Source of the DNA: Eledone cirrhosa
Lineage: Eukaryota; Mollusca; Cephalopoda; Octopoda; Eledonidae
Direction: 5' to 3'
Assembly: GCA_964016885.1 (NCBI GenBank)
Contig: OZ024744.1
Location: 24,288,798 to 24,352,797 of the forward strand
DNA: 64,000 bases
Shown here: piece after piece, positions 24,971 to 39,500 of the stretch
How positions within the stretch are numbered: position 1 is the first letter of the stretch
Layout of the letters: each line of letters opens with the position of its first letter
Notes under the pieces: generated by a model
What the model was told of the DNA's origin: nothing
Database searches by the model: none
The model's input: only the letters and a program-made list of their open reading frames with translations
Program-made: the position numbers and the translations under genes

Positions 24971-27069
24971 TGACTCGTTTTATAAACAGTTCAACCTTAA
25001 GAACTGACTCGTTTTAACAACAGTTGAATATTAAGAACTGATTCGTTTTAACAGCAGTTGAATCTTAATATAAAACTCGTTTTAACAACAGCTGAATTTT
25101 AAGATAAAACTCGTTTTAACAACAGTTGAATCTTAAGAACTGACTCGTTTTATCAACAGTTCAACCTTAAGACCTGACTCATTTTAACAACAGTTGAAAC
25201 TTCAAATAAAACTCGTTTTAACAACAGTTGAATGTTAAGAACTGAATCGTTTTAACAACAGCTGAATCTTAAGATAAACTCGTTTTAACAACAGTTGAAT
25301 CTTAAGATAAATCTCGTTTTAACAACAGTTTAATCTTAAGAACTGAATCGTTTTAACAACAGTTGAATCTTAAGATAAAATTCGTTTTAACAATAGTTGA
25401 ATCTTAAGAACTGATTCGTTTTAACAACAGTTCAAACTTAAGAACTGACTCGTTTTAACAACAGCTGAATCTTAAGATGAAACTCGTTTTAACAACAGTT
25501 GAATCTTAAGAACTGACTCATTTTAACAACAGTTGAATCTTAAGATAAAACATCATTTTAACAACAGTTGAATCTTAAAATAAAACTCGTTTTAACAACA
25601 GTTGAATCTTAAGAACTGACTCGTTTTAACAACAGTTGAATCTTAAGAACTGACTCGTTTTAACAACAATTCAACCTTAAGAACTGACTCGTTTTAACAA
25701 CAGTTGAATCTTAAGAACTGACTCGTTTTAACAACAGTTGAATCTTCAAATAAAACTCGTTTTAACAACAGTTGAATCTTAAGAACTGACTCGTTTTAAC
25801 AACAGATGAATCTTAAGATAAAACTCGTTTTAACAACAGTTGAATCTTAAGAACTGACTCGTTTTAACAACAGCTGAATCTTAAGATAAAACTCGTTTTC
25901 ACAACAGTTGAATCTTAAGAACTGACTCGTTTTAACAACAGTTCAACCTTAAGAACTGACGCGTTTTAACAACTGTTGAATCTTCAAATAAAACTCGTTT
26001 TAACAACAGTTGAATCTTAAGAATTGACTCGTTTTAACAACAATTAAATCTTAAGACAAAACCCGTTTTAACAACAGTTGAATCTTAAGAACTGACTCGT
26101 TTTAACAACAGTTGAATCTAAAGATAAAATTCGTTTTAACAACAGTTGAATCTTAAGAACTGATTCGTTTTAACAACAGTTCAAACTTAAGAACAGACTC
26201 GTATTAACAACAGTTGGATCTTATTATAAAACTCATTTTAACAACAGTTCAACCTTAAGAACTGACTCGTTTTAACACCAGTTGAATCTTCAAATAAACC
26301 TCGTTTTAACAACAGTTGCATCTTAAGAACTTGCTCGTTTAAACAACAGATGAATCTTAAGATAAAACCCGTTTTAACAACAGTTGAATCTTAAGAACTG
26401 ACTCGTTTTAACAACAGTTGAATCTTAAGAACTGACTCGTTTTAACAACAGTTGAATCTTAAGATAAAATTCGTTTTATCAACAGTTGAATCTTAAGAAC
26501 TAATTCGTTTTAACAACAGTTCAAACTTAAGAACAGACTCGTATTAACAACAGTTGAATCTTATTATAAAACTCATTTTAACAACAGTTCAACCTTAAGA
26601 ACTGACTCGTTTTAACAACAGTTGAATCTTCAAATAAACCTCGTTTTAACAACAGTTGAATCTTAAGAACTGATTCGTTTTAACAACAGTTGAATCTTAA
26701 GATAAAACACGTTTTAACAACAGTTGAATCTTAAGAACTGACTCGTTTTAACAACAGTTGAATCTTCAAATAAAACTCGTTTTAACAACAGTTGAATCTT
26801 AAGAACTGACTCGTTTTAACAACAGTTCAACCTTAAGAACTGACTCGTTTTAACAACAGTTGAATCTTCAAATAAAACTCGTTTTAACAACAGTTGAATC
26901 TTAAGAATTGACTCGTTTTAACAACAGTTGAATCTTAAGACAAAACCCGTTTTAACAACAGTTGAATCTTAAGAACTGACTCGTTTTAACAACAGTTGAA
27001 TCTTAAGATAAAACTCGTTTTAACAACAGTTGAATCTTAAGAACTGACTCGTTTTAACAACAGTTGAAT

Positions 27070-30000
27070 CTTAAGATAAACTCGTGTTAACAACAGTTGA
27101 ATCTTAAGAACTGACTCGTTTTAACAACAGCTGAATCTTAAGATAAAACTCGTATTGACAACAGTTGAATCTTAAGAACTGACTCGTTTTATCAACAGTT
27201 CAACCTTAAGAACTGACTCGTTTTAACAACAGTTGAATCTTCAAATAAAACTCGTTTTAACAACAGTTGAATCTTAAGAACTGACTCGTTTTAACAACAG
27301 TTGAATCTTAAGATAAAACTCGTTTTAACAACAGCTGAATCTTAAGATTAAACTCATTTTAACAACAGTTGAATCTCAAGACAAAACCCGTTTTAACAAC
27401 AGTTGAATCTTAAGAACTGACTCGTTTTAACAACAGTTGAATCTTAAGAACTGACTCGTTTTAACAACAACTGAATCTTAAGATTAAACTCGTTTTAACA
27501 ACAGTTGAATCTTAAGAACTGTCTCGTTTTAACAACAGTTGAATCTTAAGATAAACCTCGTTTTAACAACAGTTTAATCTTAACAACTGACTCGTTTTAA
27601 CAACAGTTGAATCTTAAGATAAAATTCGTTTTAACAACAGTTGAATCTTAAGAACTGATTCGTTTTAACAACAGTTCAAACTTAAGGACTGACTCGTTTT
27701 AACAACAGTTGAATCTTATGATAAAACTCATTTTAACAACAGTTGAATCTTAAGAACTGATTCGTTTTAACAACAGATGAATCTTAAGATAAACCTCGTT
27801 TTAACAAAAGTTGAATCTTAAGAACTGGCTCGTTTTAACAACAGTTGAATCTTAAGAACTGACTCGTTTTAACAACAGTTGAATCTTAAGATAAAACTCG
27901 TTTTAACAACAGTTGAATCTTAAGAACTGACTCGTTTTAACAACAGTTGAATCTTAAGAACAGACTCGTTTTATAAACAGTTCAACCTTAAGAACTGACT
28001 CGTTTTAACAACAGTTGAATCTTCAAATAAAACCCGTTTTAACAACAGTTGAATATTAAGAACTGACTCGTTTTAACAGCAGTTGAACCTTAATATAAAA
28101 CTCATTTTAACAACAGTTGAATCTTAAGAACTGATTCGTTTTAACAACAGATGAATCTTAAGATAAACCTCGTTTTAACAACAGTTGCATCTTAAGAACT
28201 GGCTCGTTTAACAACAGTTGAATCTTATGATAAAACCCATTTTAACAACAGTTGAATCTTAAGAACTGACTCGTTTTAACAACAGTTGAATCTTAAGATA
28301 AAACTCGTTTTAACAACAGTTGAATCTTAAGAACTGACTCGTTTTAACAACAGTTGAATCTTAAGAACTGACTCGTTTTATAAACAGTTCAACCTTAAGA
28401 ACTGACTCGTTTTAACAACAGTTGAATCTTCAAATAAAACTCGTTTTAACAACAGTTGAATATTAAGAACTGACTCGTTTTAACAGCAGTTGAATCTTAA
28501 TATAAAACTCGTTTTAACAACAGTTGAATCTTAAGAACTGACTCGTTTTAATAACAGTTGAATCTTAAGATAAAACTCGTTTTAACAACAGTTGAATCTT
28601 AAGAACTGACTCGTTTTATCAACAGTTCAACCTTAAGAACTGACTCGTTTTAACAACAGTTGAATCTTCAAATAAAACTCGTTTTAACAACAGTTGAATC
28701 TTAAGAACTGACTCGTTTTAACAACAGTTGAATCTTAAGATAAAACTCGTTTTAACAACAGCTGAATCTTAAGATTAAACTCATTTTAACAACAGTTGAA
28801 TCTCAAGACAAAGCCCGTTTTAACAACAGTTGAATCTTAAGAACTGACTCGTTTTAACAACAGTTGAATCTTAAGAACTGACTCGTTTTAACAACAACTG
28901 AATCTTAAGATTAAACTCGTTTTAACAACAGTTGAATCTTAAGAACTGTCTCGTTTTAACAACAGTTGAATCTTAAGACAAAACCCGTTTTAACAACAGT
29001 TGAATCTTAAGAACTGACTCGTTTTAACAACAGTTGAATCTTCAAATAAAACTCGTTTTAACAACAGTTGAATCTTAAGAACTGACTCGTTTTAACAACA
29101 GTTCAACCTTAAGAACTGACTCGTTTTAACAACAGTTGAATCTTCAAATAAACCTCGTGTTAACAACAGTTGCATCTTAAGAACTGGCTCATTTAAACAA
29201 CAGTTGAATCTTAAGATAAAACACGTTTTAACAACAGTTGAATCTTAAGAACTGACTCGTTTTAACAACAGTTGAATCTTCAAATAAAACTCGTTTTAAC
29301 AACAGTTGAATCTTAAGAACTGACTCGTTTTAACAACAGTTCAACCTTAAGAACTGACTCGTTTTAACAACAGTTGAATCTTCAAATAAAACTCGTTTTA
29401 ACAACAGTTGAATCTTAAGAATTGACTCGTTTTAACAACAGTTGAATCTTAAGACAAAACCCGTTTTAACAACAGTTGAATCTTAAGAACTGACTCGTTT
29501 TAACAACAGTTGAATCTTAAGATAAAACTCGTTTTAACAACAGTTGAATCTTAAGAACTGACTCGTTTTAACAACAGTTGAATCTTAAGATAAAACTCGT
29601 TTTAACAACAGCTGAATCTTAAGATTAAACTCATTTTAACAACAGTTGAATCTCAAGACAAAACCCGTTTTAACAACAGTTGAATCTTAAGAACTGACTC
29701 GTTTTAACAACAGTTGAATCTTAAGAACTGACTCGTTTTAACAACAACTGAATCTTAAGATTAAACTCGTTTTAACAACAGTTGAATCTTAAGAACTGTC
29801 TCGTTTTAACAACAGTTGAATCTTAAGATAAACCTCGTTTTAACAACAGTTTAATCTTAACAACTCACTCGTTTTAACAACAGTTGAATCTTAAGATAAA
29901 ATTCGTTTTAACAACAGTTGAATCTTAAGAACTGATTCGTTTTAACAACAGTTCAAACTTAAGGACTGACTCGTTTTAACAACAGTTGAATCTTATGATA

Positions 30001-31500
30001 AAACTCATTTTAACAACAGTTGAATCTTAAGAACTGATTCGTTTTAACAACAGATGAATCTTAAGATAAACCTCGTTTTAACAAAAGTTGAATCTTAAGA
30101 ACTGGCTCGTTTTAACAACAGTTGAATCTTAAGAACTGTCTCGTTTTAACAACAGTTGAATCTTAAGAACTGACTCGTTTTAACAACAGTTGAATCTTAT
30201 GATATAACCCATTTTAACAACAGTTGAATCTTAAGATAAAACTCGTTTTAACAACAGTTGAATCTTAATAACTGACTCGTTTTAACAACAGTTGAATCTT
30301 AAGATAAAACTCGTTTTAACAACAGTTGAATCTTAAGAACTGACTCGTTTTAACAACAGTTGAATCTTAAGAACTGACTCGTTTTATAAACAGTTCAACC
30401 TTAAGAACTGACTCGTTTTAACAACAGTTGAATCTTCAAATAAAACCCGTTTTAACAACAGTTGAATATTAAGAACTGACTCGTTTTAACAGCAGTTGAA
30501 CCTTAATATAAAACTCATTTTAACAACAGTTGAATCTCAAGACAAAACCCGTTTTAACAACAGTTGAATCTTAAGAACTGACTCGTTTTAACAACAGTTG
30601 AATCTTAAGAACTGACTCGTTTTAACAACAGTTGAATCTTAAGAACTGTCTCGTTTTAACAACAGTTGAATCTTAAGATAAACCTCGTTTTAACAACAGT
30701 TTAATCTTAACAACTGACTCGTTTTAACAACAGTTGAATCTTAAGATAAAATTCGTTTTAACAACAGTTGAATCTTAAGAACTGATTCGTTTTAACAACA
30801 GTTCAAACTTAAGAACTGACTCGTTTTAACAACAGTTGAATCTTATGATAAAACTCATTTTAACAACAGTTGAATCTTAAGAACTGATTCGTTTTAACAA
30901 CAGATGAATCTTAAGATAAACCTCGCTTTAACAAAAGTTGAATCTTAAGAACTGGCTCGTTTTAACAACAGTTGAATCTTAAGAACTGTCTCGTTTTAAC
31001 AACACTTGAATCTTAAGAACTGACTCGTTTTAACAACAGTTGAATCTTATGATAAAACCCATTTTAACAACAGTTGAATCTTAAGATAAAACTCGTTTTA
31101 ACAACAGTTGAATCTTAAGAACTGACTCGTTTTAACAACAGTTGAATCTTAAGATAAAACTCGTTTTAACAACAGTTGAATCTTAAGAACTGACTCGTTT
31201 TAACAACATTTGAATCTTAAGAATTGACTCGTTTTATAAACAGTTCAACCTTAAGAACTGACTCGTTTTAACAACAGTTGAATCTTCAAATAAAACTCGT
31301 TTTAACAACAGTTGAATATTAAGAACTGACTCGCTTTAACAGCCGTTGAATCTTAATATAAAACTCGTTTTAACAACAGTTGAATCTTAAGAACTGACTC
31401 GTTTTAATAACAGTTGAATCTTAAGATAAAACTCGTTTTAACAACAGTTGAATCTTAAGAACTGACTCGTTTTAACAACAGCTGAATTTTAAGATAAAAC
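27070..31500 (+). repeat. Segment copied about 15.7 kb downstream
   Basis: Matches 42,633-47,266. TCGTGTTAAC 27082 to 42645 (offset 15,563); AAGCCC 28811 and 44510 and TCGTGT 29155 and 44854 (both 15,699); CGCTTTAAC 30924 and 46690 (15,766). Offset changes are about four and two monomers, gained or lost. The rare AAGCCCG change (elsewhere AACCCCG or AAACCCG) shared by both supports common descent. In the downstream copy the stretch 43,210-43,500 is rearranged relative to 27,660-27,900. Confidence 0.78.
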
Positions 31501-31543
31501 TCGTTTTAACAACAGTTGAATCTTAAGAACTGACTCGTTTTAA
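30490..31543 (+). repeat. 1,054-bp (31-monomer) duplication, site 2, copy 1
   Basis: Perfectly in-phase tandem duplication of 31 monomers. GCAGTTGAACC at 30492 recurs at 31546 and CGCTTTAAC at 30924 recurs at 31978. A private base change, TCGCTTTAACAGCCG near 31,331, distinguishes it from copy 2 (TCGTTTTAACAGCCG). Copy b of the 7-kb unit has this segment once (around 37,430-38,480), so the duplication happened in copy a only. Confidence 0.9.
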
Positions 31544-32597
31544 CAGCAGTTGAACCTTAATATAAAACTCATTTTAACAACAGTTGAATCTCAAGACAAA
31601 ACCCGTTTTAACAACAGTTGAATCTTAAGAACTGACTCGTTTTAACAACAGTTGAATCTTAAGAACTGACTCGTTTTAACAACAGTTGAATCTTAAGAAC
31701 TGTCTCGTTTTAACAACAGTTGAATCTTAAGATAAACCTCGTTTTAACAACAGTTTAATCTTAACAACTGACTCGTTTTAACAACAGTTGAATCTTAAGA
31801 TAAAATTCGTTTTAACAACAGTTGAATCTTAAGAACTGATTCGTTTTAACAACAGTTCAAACTTAAGAACTGACTCGTTTTAACAACAGTTGAATCTTAT
31901 GATAAAACTCATTTTAACAACAGTTGAATCTTAAGAACTGATTCGTTTTAACAACAGATGAATCTTAAGATAAACCTCGCTTTAACAAAAGTTGAATCTT
32001 AAGAACTGGCTCGTTTTAACAACAGTTGAATCTTAAGAACTGTCTCGTTTTAACAACACTTGAATCTTAAGAACTGACTCGTTTTAACAACAGTTGAATC
32101 TTATGATAAAACCCATTTTAACAACAGTTGAATCTTAAGATAAAACTCGTTTTAACAACAGTTGAATCTTAAGAACTGACTCGTTTTAACAACAGTTGAA
32201 TCTTAAGATAAAACTCGTTTTAACAACAGTTGAATCTTAAGAACTGACTCGTTTTAACAACATTTGAATCTTAAGAATTGACTCGTTTTATAAACAGTTC
32301 AACCTTAAGAACTGACTCGTTTTAACAACAGTTGAATCTTCAAATAAAACTCGTTTTAACAACAGTTGAATATTAAGAACTGACTCGTTTTAACAGCCGT
32401 TGAATCTTAATATAAAACTCGTTTTAACAACAGTTGAATCTTAAGAACTGACTCGTTTTAATAACAGTTGAATCTTAAGATAAAACTCGTTTTAACAACA
32501 GTTGAATCTTAAGAACTGACTCGTTTTAACAACAGCTGAATTTTAAGATAAAACTCGTTTTAACAACAGTTGAATCTTAAGAACTGACTCGTTTTAT
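31544..32597 (+). repeat. 1,054-bp duplication, site 2, copy 2
   Basis: Second copy of 30,490-31,543 with almost no differences by eye, which suggests a recent event. Its right flank (TTTTATCAACAGTTCAACC) is the one found in the single-copy state of the later unit, while the left flank of copy 1 (GAATATTAAGAACTGAC) is the other ancestral flank, so the extra copy is the join near 31,543. Confidence 0.9.
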
Positions 32598-35500
32598 CAA
32601 CAGTTCAACCTTAAGAACTGACTCATTTTAACAACAGTTGAATCTTCAAATAAAACTCGTTTTAACAACAGTTGAATGTTAAGAACTGATTCGTTTTAAC
32701 AACAGCTGAATCTTAAGATAAACTCGTTTTAACAACAGTTGAATCTTAAGATAAACCTCGTTTTAACAACAGTTTAATCTTAAGAACTGACTCGTTTTAA
32801 CAACACTTGAATCTTAAGATAAAATTCGTTTTAACAACAGTTGAATCTTAAGAACTGATTCGTTTTAACAACAGTTTAAACTTAAGAACTGACTCGTTTT
32901 AACAACAGTTGAATCTTAAGATAAAACTCGTTTTAACAACAGTTGAATCTTAAGAACTGATTCGTATTAACAACAGTTGAATATTAAGATAAAACTCGTT
33001 TTAACAACAGTTAAATCTTAAGAACTGACTCGTTTTAACAACAGTTGAATCTTAAGATAAAACTCGTTTTAACAACAGTTAAATCTTAAGAACTGTCTCG
33101 TTTTAACAACAGTTGAATCTTAAGAACTGACTCGTTTTAACAACAGTTGAATCTTATGATAAGACTCATTTTAACAACAGTTGAATCTTAAGATAAAACT
33201 CGTTTTAACAACAGTTGAATCTTAAGAACTGACTCGTTTTAACAACAGTTGAATCTTAAGATAAAACTCGTTTTAACAACAGTTGAATCTTAAGAACTGA
33301 CTCGTTTTAACAACAGTTGAATCTTAAGAACTGACTCGTTTTATAAACAGTTCAACCTTAAGAACTTACTCGTTTTAACAACAGTTGAATATTAAGAACT
33401 GATTCGTTTTAACAGCAGTTGAATCTTAATATAAAACTCGTTTTAACAACAGTTGAATCTTAAGAACTGACTCGTTTTAATAACAGTTGAATCTTAAGAT
33501 AGAACTCGTTTTAACAACAGTTGAATCTTAAGAACTGACTCGTTTTAACAACAGCTGAATTTTAAGATAAAACTCGTTTTAACAACAGTTGAATCTTAAG
33601 AACTGACTCGTTTTATCAACAGTTCAACCTTAAGAACTGACTCATTTTAACAACAGTTGAATCTTCAAATAAAACTCGTTTTAACAACAGTTGAATGTTA
33701 AGAACTGAATCGTTTTAACAACAGCTGAATCTTAAGATAAACTCGTTTTAACAACAGTTGAATCTTAAGATAAACCTCGTTTTAACAACAGTTTAATCTT
33801 AAGAACTGAATCGTTTTAACAACAGTTGAATCTTAAGATAAAATTCGTTTTAACAATAGTTGAATCTTAAGAACTGATTCGTTTTAACAACAGTTCAAAC
33901 TTAAGAACTGACTCGTTTTAACAACTGCTGAATCTTCAGATGAAACTCGTTTTAACAACAGTTGAATCTTAAGAACTGACTCATTTTAACAACAGTTGAA
34001 TCTTAAGATAAAACATCATTTTAACAACAGTTGAATCTTAAAATAAAACTCGTTTTAACAACAGTTGAATCTTAAGAACTGACTCGTTTTAACAACAGTT
34101 GAATCTTAAGAACTGACTCGTTTTAACAACAATTCAACCTTAAGAACTGACTCGTTTTAACAACAGTTGAATCTTAAGAACGGACTCGTTTTAACAACAG
34201 TTGAATCTTAAGAACTGACTCGTTTTAACAACAACTGAATCTTAAGATTAAACTCGTTTTAACAACAGTTGAATCTTAAGAACTGTCTCGTTTTAACAAC
34301 AGTTGAATCTTAAGATAAACCTCGTTTTAACAACAGTTTAATCTTAACAACTGACTCGTTTTAACAACAGTTGAATCTTAAGATAAAATTCGTTTTAACA
34401 ACAGTTGAATCTTAAGAACTGATTCGTTTTAACAACAGTTCAAACTTAAGAACTGACTCGTTTTAACAACAGTTGAATCTTATGATAAAACTCATTTTAA
34501 CAACAGTTGAATCTTAAGAACTGATTCGTTTTAACAACAAATGAATCTTAAGATAAACCTCGCTTTAACAAAAGTTGAATCTTAAGAACTGGCTCGTTTT
34601 AACAACAGTTGAATCTTAAGAACTGTCTCGTTTTAACAACACTTGAATCTTAAGAACTGACTCGTTTTAACAACAGTTGAATCTTATGATAAACCCATTT
34701 TAACAACAGTTGAATCTTAAGAACTGACTCGTTTTAACAACAGTTGAATCTTAAGATAAAACTCGTTTTAACAACAGTTGAATCTTAAGAACTGACTCGT
34801 TTTAACAACAGTTGAATCTTAAGAACTGACTCGTTTTATAAACAGTTCAACCTTAAGAACTGACTCGTTTTAACAACAGTTGAATCTTCAAATAAAACTC
34901 GTTTTAACAACAGTTGAATATTAAGAACTGACTCGTTTTAACAGCAGTTGAATCTTAATATAAAACTCGTTTTAACAACAGTTGAATCTTAAGAACTGAC
35001 TCGTTTTAATAACAGTTGAATCTTAAGATAAAACTCGTTTTAACAACATTTGAATCTTAAAAACTGACTCGTTTTAACATCAGCTGAATTTTAAGATAAA
35101 ACTCGTTTTAACAACAGTTGAATCTTAAGAACTGACTCGTTTTATCAACAGTTCAACCTTAAGAACTGACTCGTTTTAACAACAGTTGAATCTTCAAATA
35201 AAACTCGTTTTAACAACAGTTGAATCTTAAGAACTGACTCGTTTTAACAACAGTTGAATCTTAAGATAAAACTCGTTTTAACAACAGCTGAATCTTAAGA
35301 TTAAACTCATTTTAACAACAGTTGAATCTCAAGACAAAACCCGTTTTAACAACAGTTGAATCTTAAGAACTGACTCGTTTTAACAACAGTTGAATCTTAA
35401 GAACTGACTCGTTTAACAACAGTTGAATCTTAAGAACTGTCTCGTTTTAACAACAGTTGAATCTTAAGATAAACCTCGTTTTAACAACAGTTTAATCTTA

Positions 35501-36521
35501 ACAACTGACTCGTTTTAACAACAGTTGAATCTTAAGATAAAATTCGTTTTAACAACAGTTGAATCTTAAGAACTGATTCGTTTTAACAACAGTTCAAACT
35601 TAAGAACTGACTCGTTTTAACAACAGTTGAATCTTAAGAACTGACTCGTTTTATAAACAGTTCAACCTTAAGAACTTACTCGTTTTAACAACAGTTGAAT
35701 ATTAAGAACTGATTCGTTTTAACAGCAGTTGAATCTTAATATAAAACTCGTTTTAACAACAGTTGAATCTTAAGAACTAACTCGTTTTAATAACAGTTGA
35801 ATCTTAAGATAGAACTCGTTTTAACAACAGTTGAATCTTAAGAACTGACTCGTTTTAACAACAGCTGAATTTTAAGATAAAACTCGTTTTAACAACAGTT
35901 GAATCTTAAGAACTGACTCGTTTTATCAACAGTTCAACCTTAAGAACTGACTCGTTTTAACAACAGTTGAATCTTCAAATAAACCTCGTTTTAACAACAG
36001 TTGCATCTTAAGAACTGGCTCGTTTAAACAACAGTTGAATCTTAAGATAAAACTCGTTTTAACAACAGTTGAATCTTAAGAACTGACTCGTTTTAACAAC
36101 AGTTGAATCTTAAGAACTGACTCGTTTTAACAACAGTTGAATCTTAAGATAAAATTCGTTTTATCAACAGTTGAATCTTAAGAACTAATTCGTTTTAACA
36201 ACAGTTCAAACTTAAGAACAGACTCGTTTTAACAACAGTTGAATCTTAAGAACTGACTCGTTTTAACAACAGTTGAATCTTAAGATAAACTCGTGTTAAC
36301 AACAGTTGAATCTTAAGAACTGACTCGTTTTAACAACAGCTGAATCTTAAGATAAAACTCGTATTAACAACAGTTGAATCTTAAGAACTGACTCGTTTTA
36401 TCAACAGTTCAACCTTAAGAACTGACTCGTTTTAACAACAGGTGAATCTTCAAATAAAACTCGTTTTAACAACAGATGAATCTTAAGAACTGACTCGTTT
36501 TAACAACAGTTGAATCTTAAG

Positions 36522-39500
36522 ATAAAACTCGTTTTAACAACAGCTGAATCTTAAGATTAAACTCATTTTAACAACAGTTGAATCTCAAGACAAAACCCGT
36601 TTTAACAACAGTTGAATCTTAAGAACTGACTCGTTTTAACAACAGTTGAATCTTAAGAACTGACTCGTTTTAACAACAACTGAATCTTAAGATTAAACTC
36701 GTTTTAACAACAGTTGAATCTTAAGAACTGTCTCGTTTTAACAACAGTTGAATCTTAAGATAAACCTCGTTTTAACAACAGTTTAATCTTAACAACTCAC
36801 TCGTTTTAACAACAGTTGAATCTTAAGATAAAATTCGTTTTAACAACAGTTGAATCTTAAGAACTGATTCGTTTTAACAACAGTTCAAACTTAAGGACTG
36901 ACTCGTTTTAACAACAGTTGAATCTTATGATAAAACTCATTTTAACAACAGTTGAATCTTAAGAACTGATTCGTTTTAACAACAGATGAATCTTAAGATA
37001 AACCTCGTTTTAACAAAAGTTGAATCTTAAGAACTGGCTCGTTTTAACAACAGTTGAATCTTAAGAACTGTCTCGTTTTAACAACAGTTGAATCTTAAGA
37101 ACTGACTCGTTTTAACAACAGTTGAATCTTATGATATAACCCATTTTAACAACAGTTGAATCTTAAGATAAAACTCGTTTTAACAACAGTTGAATCTTAA
37201 TAACTGACTCGTTTTAACAACAGTTGAATCTTAAGATAAAACTCGTTTTAACAACAGTTGAATCTTAAGAACTGACTCGTTTTAACAACAGTTGAATCTT
37301 AAGAACTGACTCGTTTTATAAACAGTTCAACCTTAAGAACTGACTCGTTTTAACAACAGTTGAATCTTCAAATAAAACCCGTTTTAACAACAGTTGAATA
37401 TTAAGAACTGACTCGTTTTAACAGCAGTTGAACCTTAATATAAAACTCATTTTAACAACAGTTGAATCTCAAGACAAAACCCGTTTTAACAACAGTTGAA
37501 TCTTAAGAACTGACTCGTTTTACCAACAGTTGAATCTTAAGAACTGACTCGTTTTAACAACAGTTGAATCTTAAGAACTGTCTCGTTTTAACAACAGTTG
37601 AATCTTAAGATAAACCTCGTTTTAACAACAGTTTAATCTTAACAACTGACTCGTTTTAACAACAGTTGAATCTTAAGATAAAATTCGTTTTAACAACAGT
37701 TGAATCTTAAGAACTGATTCGTTTTAACAACAGTTCAAACTTAAGAACTGACTCGTTTTAACAACAGTTGAATCTTATGATAAAACTCATTTTAACAACA
37801 GTTGAATCTTAAGAACTGATTCGTTTTAACAACAGATGAATCTTAAGATAAACCTCGCTTTAACAAAAGTTGAATCTTAAGAACTGGCTCGTTTTAACAA
37901 CAGTTGAATCTTAAGAACTGTCTCGTTTTAACAACACTTGAATCTTAAGAACTGACTCGTTTTAACAACAGTTGAATCTTATGATAAAACCCATTTTAAC
38001 AACAGTTGAATCTTAAGATAAAACTCGTTTTAACAACAGTTGAATCTTAAGAACTGACTCGTTTTAACAACAGTTGAATCTTAAGATAAAACTCGTTTTA
38101 ACAACAGTTGAATCTTAAGAACTGACTCGTTTTAACAACATTTGAATCTTAAGAATTGACTCGTTTTATAAACAGTTCAACCTTAAGAACTGACTCGTTT
38201 TAACAACAGTTGAATCTTCAAATAAAACTCGTTTTAACAACAGTTGAATATTAAGAACTGACTCGTTTTAACAGCCGTTGAATCTTAATATAAAACTCGT
38301 TTTAACAACAGTTGAATCTTAAGAACTGACTCGTTTTAATAACAGTTGAATCTTAAGATAAAACTCGTTTTAACAACAGTTGAATCTTAAGAACTGACTC
38401 GTTTTAACAACAGCTGAATTTTAAGATAAAACTCGTTTTAACAACAGTTGAATCTTAAGAACTGACTCGTTTTATCAACAGTTCAACCTTAAGAACTGAC
38501 TCATTTTAACAACAGTTGAATCTTCAAATAAAACTCGTTTTAACAACAGTTGAATGTTAAGAACTGATTCGTTTTAACAACAGCTGAATCTTAAGATAAA
38601 CTCGTTTTAACAACAGTTGAATCTTAAGATAAACCTCGTTTTAACAACAGTTTAATCTTAAGAACTGACTCGTTTTAACAACACTTGAATCTTAAGATAA
38701 AATTCGTTTTAACAACAGTTGAATCTTAAGAACTGATTCGTTTTAACAACAGTTTAAACTTAAGAACTGACTCGTTTTAACAACAGTTGAATCTTAAGAT
38801 AAAACTCGTTTTAACAACAGTTGAATCTTAAGAACTGATTCGTATTAACAACAGTTGAATATTAAGATAAAACTCGTTTTAACAACAGTTAAATCTTAAG
38901 AACTGACTCGTTTTAACAACAGTTGAATCTTAAGATAAAACTCGTTTTAACAACAGTTAAATCTTAAGAACTGTCTCGTTTTAACAACAGTTGAATCTTA
39001 AGAACTGACTCGTTTTAACAACAGTTGAATCTTATGATAAGACTCATTTTAACAACAGTTGAATCTTAAGATAAAACTCGTTTTAACAACAGTTGAATCT
39101 TAAGAACTGACTCGTTTTAACAACAGTTGAATCTTAAGATAAAACTCGTTTTAACAACAGTTGAATCTTAAGAACTGACTCGTTTTAACAACAGTTGAAT
39201 CTTAAGAACTGACTCGTTTTATAAACAGTTCAACCTTAAGAACTTACTCGTTTTAACAACAGTTGAATATTAAGAACTGATTCGTTTTAACAGCAGTTGA
39301 ATCTTAATATAAAACTCGTTTTAACAACAGTTGAATCTTAAGAACTGACTCGTTTTAATAACAGTTGAATCTTAAGATAGAACTCGTTTTAACAACAGTT
39401 GAATCTTAAGAACTGACTCGTTTTAACAACAGCTGAATTTTAAGATAAAACTCGTTTTAACAACAGTTGAATCTTAAGAACTGACTCGTTTTATCAACAG

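Larger units (their letters stand above)
23330..27000 (+). repeat. Transition zone between the two domains
   Basis: The left-domain markers end near 23.2 kb and the right-domain unit begins near 27 kb. In between are monomers related to the 1-7 kb part (for example GATAAAACATCATTTT near 25,550, TTGGATCTTATTATAAAAC near 26,220) mixed with a 31-monomer duplication. Two monomers with TTTTCACAACAG (C at 24302 and 25900) lie 1,598 bp (47 monomers) apart, another local copy event. I see no gene or foreign insertion. Confidence 0.65.
29590..36226 (+). repeat. Approx. 7-kb higher-order unit, copy a
   Basis: Matches copy b: GATTAAAC 29623 to 36555, GATATAACCC 30201 to 37133 and CGCTTTAAC 30924 to 37856 (offset 6,932), then 31978 to 37856 and 34561 to 40439 (5,878) after an extra internal 1,054-bp duplication in this copy. 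The one-base-short monomer starting 35409 pairs with 41287 (5,878). It ends near 36,226, where copy b carries 476 bp (14 monomers) that are missing here; matching resumes at TCGTGTTAAC 36291 versus 42645 (6,354). Confidence 0.87.
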
